Part shown: in pieces, positions 16,143 through 24,658 of the stretch
Position numbering within the stretch: position 1 is the stretch's first letter
Layout of the letters: each line of letters begins with the position of its first letter
Program-made: the position numbers and the translations under genes
NCBI RefSeq assembly: GCF_039523615.1
Contig: NZ_BAAAFQ010000011.1
Span: 1-64,000 of the forward strand
DNA from: Psychrosphaera haliotis
GTDB lineage: Bacteria > Pseudomonadota > Gammaproteobacteria > Enterobacterales > Alteromonadaceae
Direction: 5' to 3'
Length of the DNA: 64,000 nt
Notes under the pieces: generated by a model
Database searches by the model: none
Told to the model about the DNA's origin: nothing
What the model saw: only the letters and a program-made list of their open reading frames with translations

Positions 16143-19100
16143 TTAATGAAAGTCTCTACTTTTTATTTCAAGTTCCTGAAGCTCATCACTCAAGTCTATT
16201 AGCTTTCCCGCTATTACATGAATCACTTTCCCTTCACGCTCCACAACCCCTTGTACTTTGAGTAGTTTAGACGTTAAAAACGATTTTTTCTGTGCTCGAG
16301 CAGTTGCGACCCAAATAACAACATTAGAACTGCCAGTATCATCTTCTAATGTAACAAATGTGACACCACCAGCAGTTCCGGGACTTTGCCTTCCAGTAAC
16401 CAGGCCCACTACAGTTACAACAGATTTATGCCTACATGATATTAAATCCTCAGCTGCTGTATACTTTCCAAGTAACCCGTTTTCTCTTAATAGCTGGATT
16501 GGATGGGAGTGAATACTAATATTAGTAGCGGCATAGTCTTCTAGCATTGATTCAACTTTTGTTGGTGTTTTAACAATGTGTTTAGTGTAACTGTCTAAGT
16601 CTAATTCCTGATGGGGTGTTGAGCCCTCATCGATATTTTTAAATAGCGGTAATTCGGCTTCCATATCCATTAATGACCACCTCGTTGTGTAACGGTCTCC
16701 ACTAATCATGGCAAACGCATTAGCACTAGCTAATAGTTGTAAGTCTCGTTTATTTAAACCACTACTTGTTATTTGGTTTAAGTGTGTAAAACCGTCCTCA
16801 TGTTTTGCTTTAGAGGTGATTATCAAATTAACCGAACTCTCAGAAAGGCCTTTAATAAGTCGGAAACCTAGCCTTAGCTTTACTTCACCTTCGGTTATTA
16901 CCAATTGATGATCCCAACAAGAAGCATTAATACAAATAGGGAGTATGTCTACACCGTGCCTGCTAGCATCTTGTAGTAACTGAGATGGGCCATAAAAACC
17001 CATTGGTAAACTATTCAAAAGACCACAATAAAATGCAGCAGGGTAATAGTGCTTTAGCCAAGATGAAACATAGGCCAACACAGCAAAGCTTGCAGAATGC
17101 GACTCTGGAAAACCATACTCTCCGAATCCACAGATTTGTTGAAAGATACGCTCAGCATATTCTTCCGTATACCCTCTTTTTGACATACCGTTAATGAGCT
17201 TGATGCGAAACTTTTCTATCTCTCCATTCTTTTTCCACTTGCCCATGGCGCGTCGTAACTGATCTGCTTCTCCACCAGAAAAGCCCGCTGCAACCATCGC
17301 AAGCTTAATGACCTGCTCTTGAAATATTGGTACACCTAAAGTTCTCGATAGTACCGACTCAACGTCTTCTGAAGGGTAAGTTATTGGCTCTAAACCATCA
17401 CGTCTACGCAAGTAAGGGTGAACCATTCCACCTTGTATAGGACCAGGCCTTACAATGGCTATCTGTATAACCAAGTCGTAATAGGTAGCTGGTTTTAACC
17501 GAGGTAACATACTCATTTGGGCTCTTGATTCAATTTGAAAGACCCCTACTGTATCCGCGGCTGATATCATCTGGTATACATCCTGATCATCACCACCAGC
17601 GGTAATATCAGCAATACTTAGTTTTGTATTATAGAAGCTTTCAATATACTCAAAAGACTTTCGAATCGCACTCAACATACCTAAAGCCAGTACATCAACT
17701 TTTAGTAGTGCTAACGTTTCTAAATCATCTTTATCCCATTGAATAACGGTGCGGTTATCCATGGCTGCATTTTCTACCGGCACTAATTCATGTAAAGGGC
17801 CAGAGGAAATAATAAACCCACCGACATGTTGGGATAAATGCCGAGGAAAACCTTTAATTTGTTCTACTAATGAAATAAGTTGCTGAGCTTTACTAGAGTC
17901 TATGGATAAACCTAAAGTAGAAATTTGAGAAAACCATGGTTCCGCTGCATCTCTTCTATTTATATTCTTTATAAAGAAGTCTAGCTGAAGCTCTTCATAA
18001 CCTAATGCTTTACCCACCTCTCTTATGGCACTCTTGGTTCTATAGGTCACTACCGTTGCTGCTAGTGCTGCGTGTTTCCGGCCATACTTTTCATATATGT
18101 ACTGATAGATTTCTTCTCGGCGCTGATGCTCAAAATCAACATCAATGTCTGGTGGCTCATTTCGTTCTTTTGATATAAAGCGTTCAAATAAAACATTTAT
18201 TTGTGATGGGTCTACCGCCGTGATCTCTAAACAAAAACAAACCACAGAATTTGCCGCTGAACCTCGCCCTTGATAAAGAATATTCTGCGTTTTGGCATAC
18301 TGAACAATATCGTAAATTGTAATAAAAAAGTGTTCATATTCCATTTCATGAATAAGCTTTAGCTCCTTCTCTATTAACACTTCTATATCAACTGGTACGC
18401 CTTTAGGAAATCGATACTTTTTACCTTTATTAACTAGTTCTTTTAGATATTCCGAAGGTGATAACTGAGACGGTATTAACTCCGATGGATATTCATACCT
18501 CAGTTCGCCTAAATCAAATGTACAGAGATCCGCTATTTCCAAAGATATATCTAAGTATTGTTTTTTATATAGTGTTTGTAACTTAGAGATAGGCCTTAAC
18601 GATTGCTCGGCATTAGTGAGGGCTTTTCTGCCAATGTTGTTAACTTGTGTGCCTTGCTTAATCGCTGTTAATACATGTTGTAAAGGAAGCCTAGTGATGC
18701 AGTGCATTAGTACTTGCCCACAAGCAACTATTGGTAGCTGATGGCGTGTAGCAACCTCTTCACAGTTGTGAATATAACAATGCTCTCTGTTTGTTAGCTT
18801 TCTGGTCATTCCTATATATAACTTTTTAGGAATAAACTTATTAAGTCCTTTTAACCAAGTTAAGTTAGTTTCGTCTTTGTTAAGGTCACCGCTAGCATGC
18901 CAAAGAATGATGCACTCACGAATTGACTTTAGATCCCAAAGGTTAAGCTCATACTCGCCTTTATCACATCGACGCCTGGCATTCGTTATGATTCGACAGA
19001 GCTCAGCATAGGCTTTTCTATTTGGGCACAATAGCGTGAGTTGAATGTTATTTTGATACTCAAACTGACTCCCTACTATTAGCTTTATGTTTAAATCTTC

Positions 19101-19295
19101 TTTTTTTACATGCGAATAAGCTCTAACCACTCCAGCAACAGAGCATTCATCGGTTATTGCTAAAGCGCTATAACCTAACTGACACGATTGCTCTATCAAC
19201 TCTTCCGGAGAAGAGGCTCCTTTTAAAAAGGTGAAGTTGGAAAAACAACTTAGTTCCGCATAACCGCCCTCTTGGCAGGCTTGTTGTTGGCTCAT
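16143..19295 (-). CDS. dnaE2: Error-prone DNA polymerase ImuC/DnaE2
   Basis: DnaE2 is a C-family DNA polymerase that carries out damage-induced mutagenic synthesis with ImuA and ImuB. The product has an N-terminal PHP domain (starting around CFSNFTFLKGASSPEEL), the polymerase core with the aspartate motif PDIDVDFE near residue 385, a helix-hairpin-helix region and a C-terminal OB fold. An in-frame ATG at 19319 exists, but the ATG at 19295 overlaps the imuB stop as ATGA and gives 1050 residues starting MSQQQACQEGG. I prefer that coupled start. It is the third gene of an SOS operon with a LexA box upstream of imuA. Confidence 0.95.
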   Translation of the reverse strand: MSQQQACQEGGYAELSCFSNFTFLKGASSPEELIEQSCQLGYSALAITDECSVAGVVRAYSHVKKEDLNIKLIVGSQFEYQNNIQLTLLCPNRKAYAELCRIITNARRRCDKGEYELNLWDLKSIRECIILWHASGDLNKDETNLTWLKGLNKFIPKKLYIGMTRKLTNREHCYIHNCEEVATRHQLPIVACGQVLMHCITRLPLQHVLTAIKQGTQVNNIGRKALTNAEQSLRPISKLQTLYKKQYLDISLEIADLCTFDLGELRYEYPSELIPSQLSPSEYLKELVNKGKKYRFPKGVPVDIEVLIEKELKLIHEMEYEHFFITIYDIVQYAKTQNILYQGRGSAANSVVCFCLEITAVDPSQINVLFERFISKERNEPPDIDVDFEHQRREEIYQYIYEKYGRKHAALAATVVTYRTKSAIREVGKALGYEELQLDFFIKNINRRDAAEPWFSQISTLGLSIDSSKAQQLISLVEQIKGFPRHLSQHVGGFIISSGPLHELVPVENAAMDNRTVIQWDKDDLETLALLKVDVLALGMLSAIRKSFEYIESFYNTKLSIADITAGGDDQDVYQMISAADTVGVFQIESRAQMSMLPRLKPATYYDLVIQIAIVRPGPIQGGMVHPYLRRRDGLEPITYPSEDVESVLSRTLGVPIFQEQVIKLAMVAAGFSGGEADQLRRAMGKWKKNGEIEKFRIKLINGMSKRGYTEEYAERIFQQICGFGEYGFPESHSASFAVLAYVSSWLKHYYPAAFYCGLLNSLPMGFYGPSQLLQDASRHGVDILPICINASCWDHQLVITEGEVKLRLGFRLIKGLSESSVNLIITSKAKHEDGFTHLNQITSSGLNKRDLQLLASANAFAMISGDRYTTRWSLMDMEAELPLFKNIDEGSTPHQELDLDSYTKHIVKTPTKVESMLEDYAATNISIHSHPIQLLRENGLLGKYTAAEDLISCRHKSVVTVVGLVTGRQSPGTAGGVTFVTLEDDTGSSNVVIWVATARAQKKSFLTSKLLKVQGVVEREGKVIHVIAGKLIDLSDELQELEIKSRDFH

Positions 19296-20698
19296 GCGAA
19301 CCAACCTTGCACAAACCACTCTTGTTTAGGTGTGCGATAAATCCATAACCATTGCCCTTGTGAGTTTTGTGCGATGAAGTAATCTCGATAAATAGATTTA
19401 CCATCCCACCAGCCCGTTAATATACGCTCAGGTCCATGTAACGCCTTTACTGGCTCTACTAACTTTGATGCCTTTGCTTGTATAAAACTAGGTCTTTGCA
19501 TAGCGGTTTCGTGGTTAACAAGTAGGTTACTGTTTTTTGTGCACAGATCCGTGTTTAGTTTCGTTACTAACTCTGGATTAATCGAATCGATGAATGTTGG
19601 CCGAGTTACCTTTCCCGTAGAGAGCTTTGCTATCAGCTTGTTATGTAATTGAGTGGATTCGAGTTGACTCATTTTGTCGCTGAAAATATCTTTGGTCCGG
19701 CTTTGTTGAGGTTCTAGCCCTACGCACTCTAAAGAGATAGTAACGGCTGGTTCCAATAATTTAACGGACTCTAATTGCAACTTAATTAATCGTAACCAAA
19801 CGCTAGCTTTATATTCGCCTCCAGCAGCGATGACGTTAATGGTTAACCCACTGTTATGTCTGTATAAAAATGTGAACTTCAATTGGCTAGATAATAAGTT
19901 TCTATTTCTAAAAAATAGCTCTAACTCTTTTAGTAACTTATTTATTGGGTTAATTAGTATATTTGCATTGGAGATTTCAAACAGTAACTCCAGAGTGCGT
20001 TTATAATGGAGTGTTGGACTGAACAAATTCATTGGAAACTTAGTTTGACCAGACAATTGCCCTAAGTAAGTGAATACCGACAAGTCGAACCGCTTTGATA
20101 AAGACTTTAATGGAATCGCTAATACATCCCCTATTCGCTTAAATCCAACTCGGTGAAATTGCTCTTTTTGTGCTTTGGTTAATTCTAAGTAGTCAGTTGG
20201 TAGACTATTGATATATTGCTGAGCCAATACACTTTGGTCATATAACGTATTATGTTTGGATAAGGCTATCAATTTGGCACTCAATGCTATGGGAGCCGCC
20301 CCATATGAGTAACTAAAGCCTAAATTATTTAGTTGAGCTATTATGGTAGACCAATAAGCACTTAAATTTTCATACAGTCTAAGCATGTTATCAATCCGAA
20401 GGAACATACCTTGCGGAGCATCTAAACTTATGTCTGCAGTATACCGGTAGAGCATATTCGCAATGTTCGTTAAGCTTTCCTGTTCTATCTTTTCCTTATA
20501 CTCTACAACCTCAATATTCGAGGTTATTGAAATAGCCATCGCTAAGCCCATATTCAGCTTTATACCTGATGTCAGTGCTACCTGATTTGCTTGAGTAACT
20601 TGGTTAGAAAAAGGGTCGACTATAATGACGGCTGTGTCTTTAGAAGTCTCTAAAGCTTCTAATTGCAGAGAGTCAAAATTCAAATATAGCCATAACAT
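19292..20698 (-). CDS. imuB: ImuB, Y-family polymerase-like mutagenesis protein
   Basis: ImuB is a non-catalytic relative of Y-family DNA polymerases that links DnaE2 to the beta clamp. The 468-residue product keeps the overall fold, but the usual catalytic acidic residues are missing: the N-terminal strand reads LYLNFDSLQLEA, and the second motif has IDNMLRLYEN where active polymerases have SIDE. The C-terminus (GPERILTGWWDGKSIYRDY) is the ImuB tail signature. It begins 14 bases after imuA and overlaps dnaE2 by four bases. Confidence 0.92.
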   Translation of the reverse strand: MLWLYLNFDSLQLEALETSKDTAVIIVDPFSNQVTQANQVALTSGIKLNMGLAMAISITSNIEVVEYKEKIEQESLTNIANMLYRYTADISLDAPQGMFLRIDNMLRLYENLSAYWSTIIAQLNNLGFSYSYGAAPIALSAKLIALSKHNTLYDQSVLAQQYINSLPTDYLELTKAQKEQFHRVGFKRIGDVLAIPLKSLSKRFDLSVFTYLGQLSGQTKFPMNLFSPTLHYKRTLELLFEISNANILINPINKLLKELELFFRNRNLLSSQLKFTFLYRHNSGLTINVIAAGGEYKASVWLRLIKLQLESVKLLEPAVTISLECVGLEPQQSRTKDIFSDKMSQLESTQLHNKLIAKLSTGKVTRPTFIDSINPELVTKLNTDLCTKNSNLLVNHETAMQRPSFIQAKASKLVEPVKALHGPERILTGWWDGKSIYRDYFIAQNSQGQWLWIYRTPKQEWFVQGWFA

Positions 20699-20712
20699 AA
20701 GTTATAACGTCA

Positions 20713-21429
20713 CTAGTGGTTCACGATATTAGGAAACGCTAAAACATTACTAGGCTCTCTGCTTGTAGCCTGCTCTGAATTAGTAATGGTGAAGTCTTGC
20801 CATCTCTCTGTCATATTAATAATAAATGGAGATGATCCTATTCCCCCTTTTTGCTTATCTATTTTGACTTTTATCCCCATAGGGTGTGCATGTAATGACA
20901 GGCTCAAAGCGCTCGGTAACGATAAAAAGCGAGTGCCTTTTGATTTTGCTTGGCTATTTCTGATAAGTATTAAGCTACTCGCACCTTGCTCACAAGCTAA
21001 CATTAAGCGTCGAACCTGTTTGATACTAAGCTCTGCTTGCCAAAGTACGACTGTGCTACAACAACCGCTATTAAGACACTGCTCTGCAGCCCATAAAGCT
21101 TCCACTGGATCATAAGCAGGTATAATAAGTGTTTGTGACAGTTCTAATCCATTGGCTATTAAAAATTCGGCATTGAGCTGGATTGGAGGAGCAATAAAGA
21201 CACATTCCGCTTTTTGATTGCCTTGCTGATCCGCGAGGAATGGCAGTATTAACCTTAACTCCCCTATGCCTAACATCGACTTAACTTCTATAATTCCGGA
21301 CGTTGGAAAGCCACCGTGAAGTCGGCTGTCTAGCTCATCATAATGAGTTTTAGCCTTAGCGATATGATCATTGTTTTTACAGCCGTACCAAACCAGGCCT
21401 TTATTTTGATATTCATTTAGCTCTAACAT
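20713..21429 (-). CDS. imuA: ImuA, RecA/SulA-like translesion protein
   Basis: ImuA is a RecA-fold protein required for ImuB-DnaE2 mutagenesis and binds RecA and ImuB in other species. The 238-residue product has the family start LDSRLHGGFPTSGIIEV and a degenerate P-loop (SMLGIGELR) in place of a working Walker A. An upstream GTG at 21441 is in frame but lies inside the LexA box. The ATG at 21429 with GGTGG upstream is the better start. It is the first gene of the imuA-imuB-dnaE2 operon. Confidence 0.9.
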   Translation of the reverse strand: MLELNEYQNKGLVWYGCKNNDHIAKAKTHYDELDSRLHGGFPTSGIIEVKSMLGIGELRLILPFLADQQGNQKAECVFIAPPIQLNAEFLIANGLELSQTLIIPAYDPVEALWAAEQCLNSGCCSTVVLWQAELSIKQVRRLMLACEQGASSLILIRNSQAKSKGTRFLSLPSALSLSLHAHPMGIKVKIDKQKGGIGSSPFIINMTERWQDFTITNSEQATSREPSNVLAFPNIVNH

Positions 21430-21440
21430 AACACCACCCA

Positions 21441-21456
21441 CTGTTTATTTATACAG
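21441..21456 (-). promoter_or_regulatory. LexA (SOS) box upstream of imuA
   Basis: The sequence CTGTTTATTTATACAG has the CTG-N10-CAG form of the gammaproteobacterial LexA site and an AT-rich centre. It ends 12 bases upstream of the imuA ATG and overlaps the region where a promoter must lie. This predicts that the mutagenesis operon is derepressed on DNA damage. Confidence 0.9.
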
Positions 21457-21493
21457 TATAATAACAGTTAAAATTTATGCAAAGCTATAAATG

Positions 21494-21515
21494 AAAAAAG
21501 CCACCAATTGGCAGC
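21494..21515 (-). terminator. Rho-independent terminator of cobO
   Basis: On the minus strand a six-pair stem (GCTGCC / GGTGGC, two G-U pairs, loop AATT) is followed by six T. It lies 80 bases after the cobO stop and immediately upstream of the imuA promoter region, so it insulates the SOS operon from cobO transcription. Confidence 0.85.
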
Positions 21516-21594
21516 TTTCTATCTGAATTATATGAGGTTATTTTATATGCATTGTAAAGGTATGCCTATATTGCCTAGTACTGTACAAATAAGA

Positions 21595-22209
21595 TCAGTA
21601 GTCAAAACCTTGTAATGCTTTTACTCCAGAGTCAAAAGCATGCTTAATATTTTTAACTTCACTCACGGTATCTGCGGCTTCTATTAACTCTCGATGTGCA
21701 GCGCGGCCTGTTATAATAACTGACTGTATTTTTGGTCTATTGTTAATAGCATCAATAACTTCCTCTAAAGGTATATATTGATACGTCACCATGTAGGTAA
21801 GCTCATCTAATAAAACAACATCAATACTAGGATCTTGTAAAAACAACTTAGCTTTAGACCAAGTTTCAAGAGCCGCTTTGGTATCTGATTCTCTATTTTG
21901 AGTGTCCCACGTAAACCCGGTTTTCATCACCACAAAAGGGACTCCATGCTTTTCTAGCAAATTACGCTCACCACACTCCCACTCACCTTTGATGAATTGC
22001 GCAACAGCGGCTTTTTTGTCATAACCAACACATCGCGTCACAACACCAAAACCCGAAGTAGATTTTCCTTTTCCATTTCCTGTAATAACTTGAAAAATAC
22101 CTTTCTCAACTTGAGCAGACTCAACTCTTTGATCAACTTGCTCTTTTAAACGCTGTTGGCGTTCTTTGTGTTTTTGATCTTTATTTTGATCGTTTTCATC
22201 GTTCATCAT
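21595..22209 (-). CDS. cobO: Cob(I)alamin adenosyltransferase (CobA/CobO/BtuR type)
   Basis: The enzyme transfers adenosyl from ATP to the cobalt of reduced corrinoid to make coenzyme B12 or its precursors. The 204-residue product has a charged N-terminal region rich in K, Q and R, a P-loop GNGKGKSTSGFG at about residues 43-54, and the LLDELTYMVTY block. It ends in GFDY as the family does. No other cobalamin gene is near, so it is likely used for assimilation of salvaged B12. It is divergent from fusA2. Confidence 0.95.
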   Translation of the reverse strand: MMNDENDQNKDQKHKERQQRLKEQVDQRVESAQVEKGIFQVITGNGKGKSTSGFGVVTRCVGYDKKAAVAQFIKGEWECGERNLLEKHGVPFVVMKTGFTWDTQNRESDTKAALETWSKAKLFLQDPSIDVVLLDELTYMVTYQYIPLEEVIDAINNRPKIQSVIITGRAAHRELIEAADTVSEVKNIKHAFDSGVKALQGFDY

Positions 22210-22401
22210 TTTCTAAAAACTCTTCTACACTCATTGTGCTTGGCAAGATAAAGCAAAAATATAGGTTAGTACAACTATCTATATTTAATGACTTTTCAGA
22301 TATTTCATTATTTTTTTAGGAAAAGTGTGCCGTTTTGGTTAATTAATGATAGAATCCGGCGGCTTTTTTTAACCAACTTATTGAGAAGATAGAGTAAGAC
22401 A

Positions 22402-24489
22402 ATGGCTGACTTATCGAAGTATAGAAATATAGGTATCTTCGCTCACGTAGATGCTGGTAAAACCACAACAACTGAGCGTATTTTGAAATTAACTGGTCAA
22501 ATCCACAAGACTGGTGAAGTACACGACGGTGAGTCAACAACTGACTTCATGGAACAGGAAGCTGAGCGCGGAATTACTATCCAGTCTGCTGCTGTAACTT
22601 GTTTCTGGAAAGATCACCGTTTTAACGTTATCGATACTCCTGGACACGTTGACTTCACAGTTGAAGTTTACCGTTCTCTTAAAGTATTAGACGGTGGTAT
22701 TGGTGTATTCTGTGGTTCTGGTGGTGTTGAACCACAATCAGAAACTAACTGGCGTTATGCGAATGACTCAGAAGTTGCACGTATTATCTTCGTTAACAAA
22801 TTAGACCGTTTAGGTGCTGATTTTTACCGCGTAGTTAAGCAAACTAAAGACGTTCTAGGTGCAAACCCACTAGTTATGGTTCTACCAATTGGTATAGAAG
22901 ATGACTTCGTTGGTGTTGTTGACCTACTATCTCGTAAAGCATACGTTTGGGATGAGACTGGTCTTCCTGAAAACTACGAAATCACTGATGTTCCTGCGGA
23001 CATGGTTGATAAAGTAGAAGAATATCGTGAAATGCTAGTTGAAACTGCTGTTGAGCAAGACGACGACCTTATGGAAGCGTACATGGAAGGTGAAGAGCCT
23101 TCAATCGAAGACATCAAGCGTTGTATCCGTAAAGGTACTCGTACAATGGACTTCTTCCCTACATACTGTGGTTCTGCTTTCAAAAACAAAGGTATGCAGT
23201 TAATTCTTGACGCTGTTGTTGATTACTTACCATCTCCTACAGAAGTTGATCCTCAACCTCTTACAGATGAAGAAGGTGAGCCTACTGGCCGTCACGCAAT
23301 CGTTTCTGCAGACGAGTCATTTAAAGCATTAGCATTTAAAATCTCTGATGACCGTTTCGGTGCACTTACGTTCGTACGTATTTACTCTGGTATGCTGAAG
23401 AAAGGCGACACCATCATGAACGCTGCGACAGGTAAAACTGAACGTATCGGTCGTATGTGTGAAATGCAAGCCGATGACCGTAATGAGTTAACAAGCGCAC
23501 AAGCTGGTGACATCATCGCAATCGTAGGCATGAAGAGTAACGTTCAAACAGGTCACACATTATGTGATCCTAAAGATCCAATCATTCTAGAAGCAATGGT
23601 ATTCCCTGAGCCAGTAATCTCAATCTCTGTTAAGCCTAAAGATAAAGGTTCAACTGAGAAAATGGGTATTGCTATCGGTAAAATGGTTGCTGAAGATCCA
23701 ACGTTCCGCGTTGAAACTGACCAAGATTCAGGTGAAACAATCCTATCTGGTATGGGTGAACTTCACTTAGACATCAAAGTTGACATCCTTAAGCGTACTT
23801 ACGGCGTTGAGCTAGAAGTAGGTGAGCCTCAAGTTGCATACCGTGAAACTATCACGCAGCCAGTTGAAGATTCATACACGCATAAGAAACAGTCTGGTGG
23901 TTCTGGTCAATTCGGTAAAATCGATTACCGTATCAAGCCTGGCGAAGCTGGTTCTGGTTTCACGTTCACATCAACAGTTGTTGGTGGTAACGTACCTAAA
24001 GAATTCTTCCCTGCTATCGAAAAAGGTTTTGCTGGCATGATGGAAACTGGTGTTCTAGCTGGATTCCCTGTTCTTGACGTTGAAATCGAACTTTACGATG
24101 GTGGTTTCCACGCAGTCGATTCATCTGCAGTAGCATTTGAATTAGCAGCACGTGGCGCGTTCCGTCAATCAATTCCTAAAGCAGGTGCACAACTACTTGA
24201 ACCAGTAATGTTAGTAGACGTGTTCACTCCTGAAGATCACGTTGGTGATGTTATCGGTGACCTTAGCCGTCGTCGTGGCATGATCGCTGGTCAAGAAGCA
24301 GGCGCTACTGGTGTTCGTATTAAAGCTGACGTACCACTTTCAGAAATGTTTGGTTACATCGGTTCACTACGTACAATGACTTCAGGCCGTGGTCAGTTCT
24401 CTATGGAGTTCAAAAACTACATGCCTTGTCCAAGCAGTGTTTCTGACGAAGTAATTGCAAAAGCTAAAGAAGAGAAAAACGCTAAGTAA
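22402..24489 (+). CDS. fusA2: Elongation factor G 2
   Basis: EF-G is the ribosomal translocase GTPase. This 695-residue protein has the five EF-G domains and intact G motifs: AHVDAGKT (residues 14-21), DTPGHVDF and NKLDR. It starts MADLSKYRNIGIFAHVDAG and strongly resembles, from memory, the second EF-G of Colwellia, Shewanella and Vibrio. It stands alone, without rpsL, rpsG or tuf, so the canonical fusA is expected elsewhere in the genome. Whether this paralogue does translocation or ribosome recycling, as some EF-G2 proteins do, cannot be decided here. Confidence 0.93.
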   Translation: MADLSKYRNIGIFAHVDAGKTTTTERILKLTGQIHKTGEVHDGESTTDFMEQEAERGITIQSAAVTCFWKDHRFNVIDTPGHVDFTVEVYRSLKVLDGGIGVFCGSGGVEPQSETNWRYANDSEVARIIFVNKLDRLGADFYRVVKQTKDVLGANPLVMVLPIGIEDDFVGVVDLLSRKAYVWDETGLPENYEITDVPADMVDKVEEYREMLVETAVEQDDDLMEAYMEGEEPSIEDIKRCIRKGTRTMDFFPTYCGSAFKNKGMQLILDAVVDYLPSPTEVDPQPLTDEEGEPTGRHAIVSADESFKALAFKISDDRFGALTFVRIYSGMLKKGDTIMNAATGKTERIGRMCEMQADDRNELTSAQAGDIIAIVGMKSNVQTGHTLCDPKDPIILEAMVFPEPVISISVKPKDKGSTEKMGIAIGKMVAEDPTFRVETDQDSGETILSGMGELHLDIKVDILKRTYGVELEVGEPQVAYRETITQPVEDSYTHKKQSGGSGQFGKIDYRIKPGEAGSGFTFTSTVVGGNVPKEFFPAIEKGFAGMMETGVLAGFPVLDVEIELYDGGFHAVDSSAVAFELAARGAFRQSIPKAGAQLLEPVMLVDVFTPEDHVGDVIGDLSRRRGMIAGQEAGATGVRIKADVPLSEMFGYIGSLRTMTSGRGQFSMEFKNYMPCPSSVSDEVIAKAKEEKNAK

Positions 24490-24518
24490 TTAGCCTTTAT
24501 TTCAATTTAGTATTAAGA

Positions 24519-24542
24519 AGCCTGCCTTGTGCAGGCTTTTTT
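24519..24542 (+). terminator. Rho-independent terminator of fusA2
   Basis: A seven-pair stem (AGCCTGC / GCAGGCT, five-base loop) is followed by six T. It lies 30 bases after the fusA2 stop codon. Confidence 0.93.
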
Positions 24543-24658
24543 GTGTCTATAAAGAAATTCAAATAAGTAGCATGGTAACAAATTGGCCTATTTACAGATT
24601 TGAATCAAAATTTGCTTTAACGTAAAGTAGTGGCAATAAAAAATACAAGGAAGTTAAA

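Noticed and set aside
19292..20698. imuB as an active DNA polymerase IV
   Set aside because: The catalytic acidic residues of the Y family are absent, and it has the ImuB C-terminal signature and operon.
22402..24489. The EF-G gene as the canonical fusA of the str operon
   Set aside because: No rpsL, rpsG or tuf flanks it, and the sequence resembles the EF-G2 lineage of Colwellia and Shewanella.
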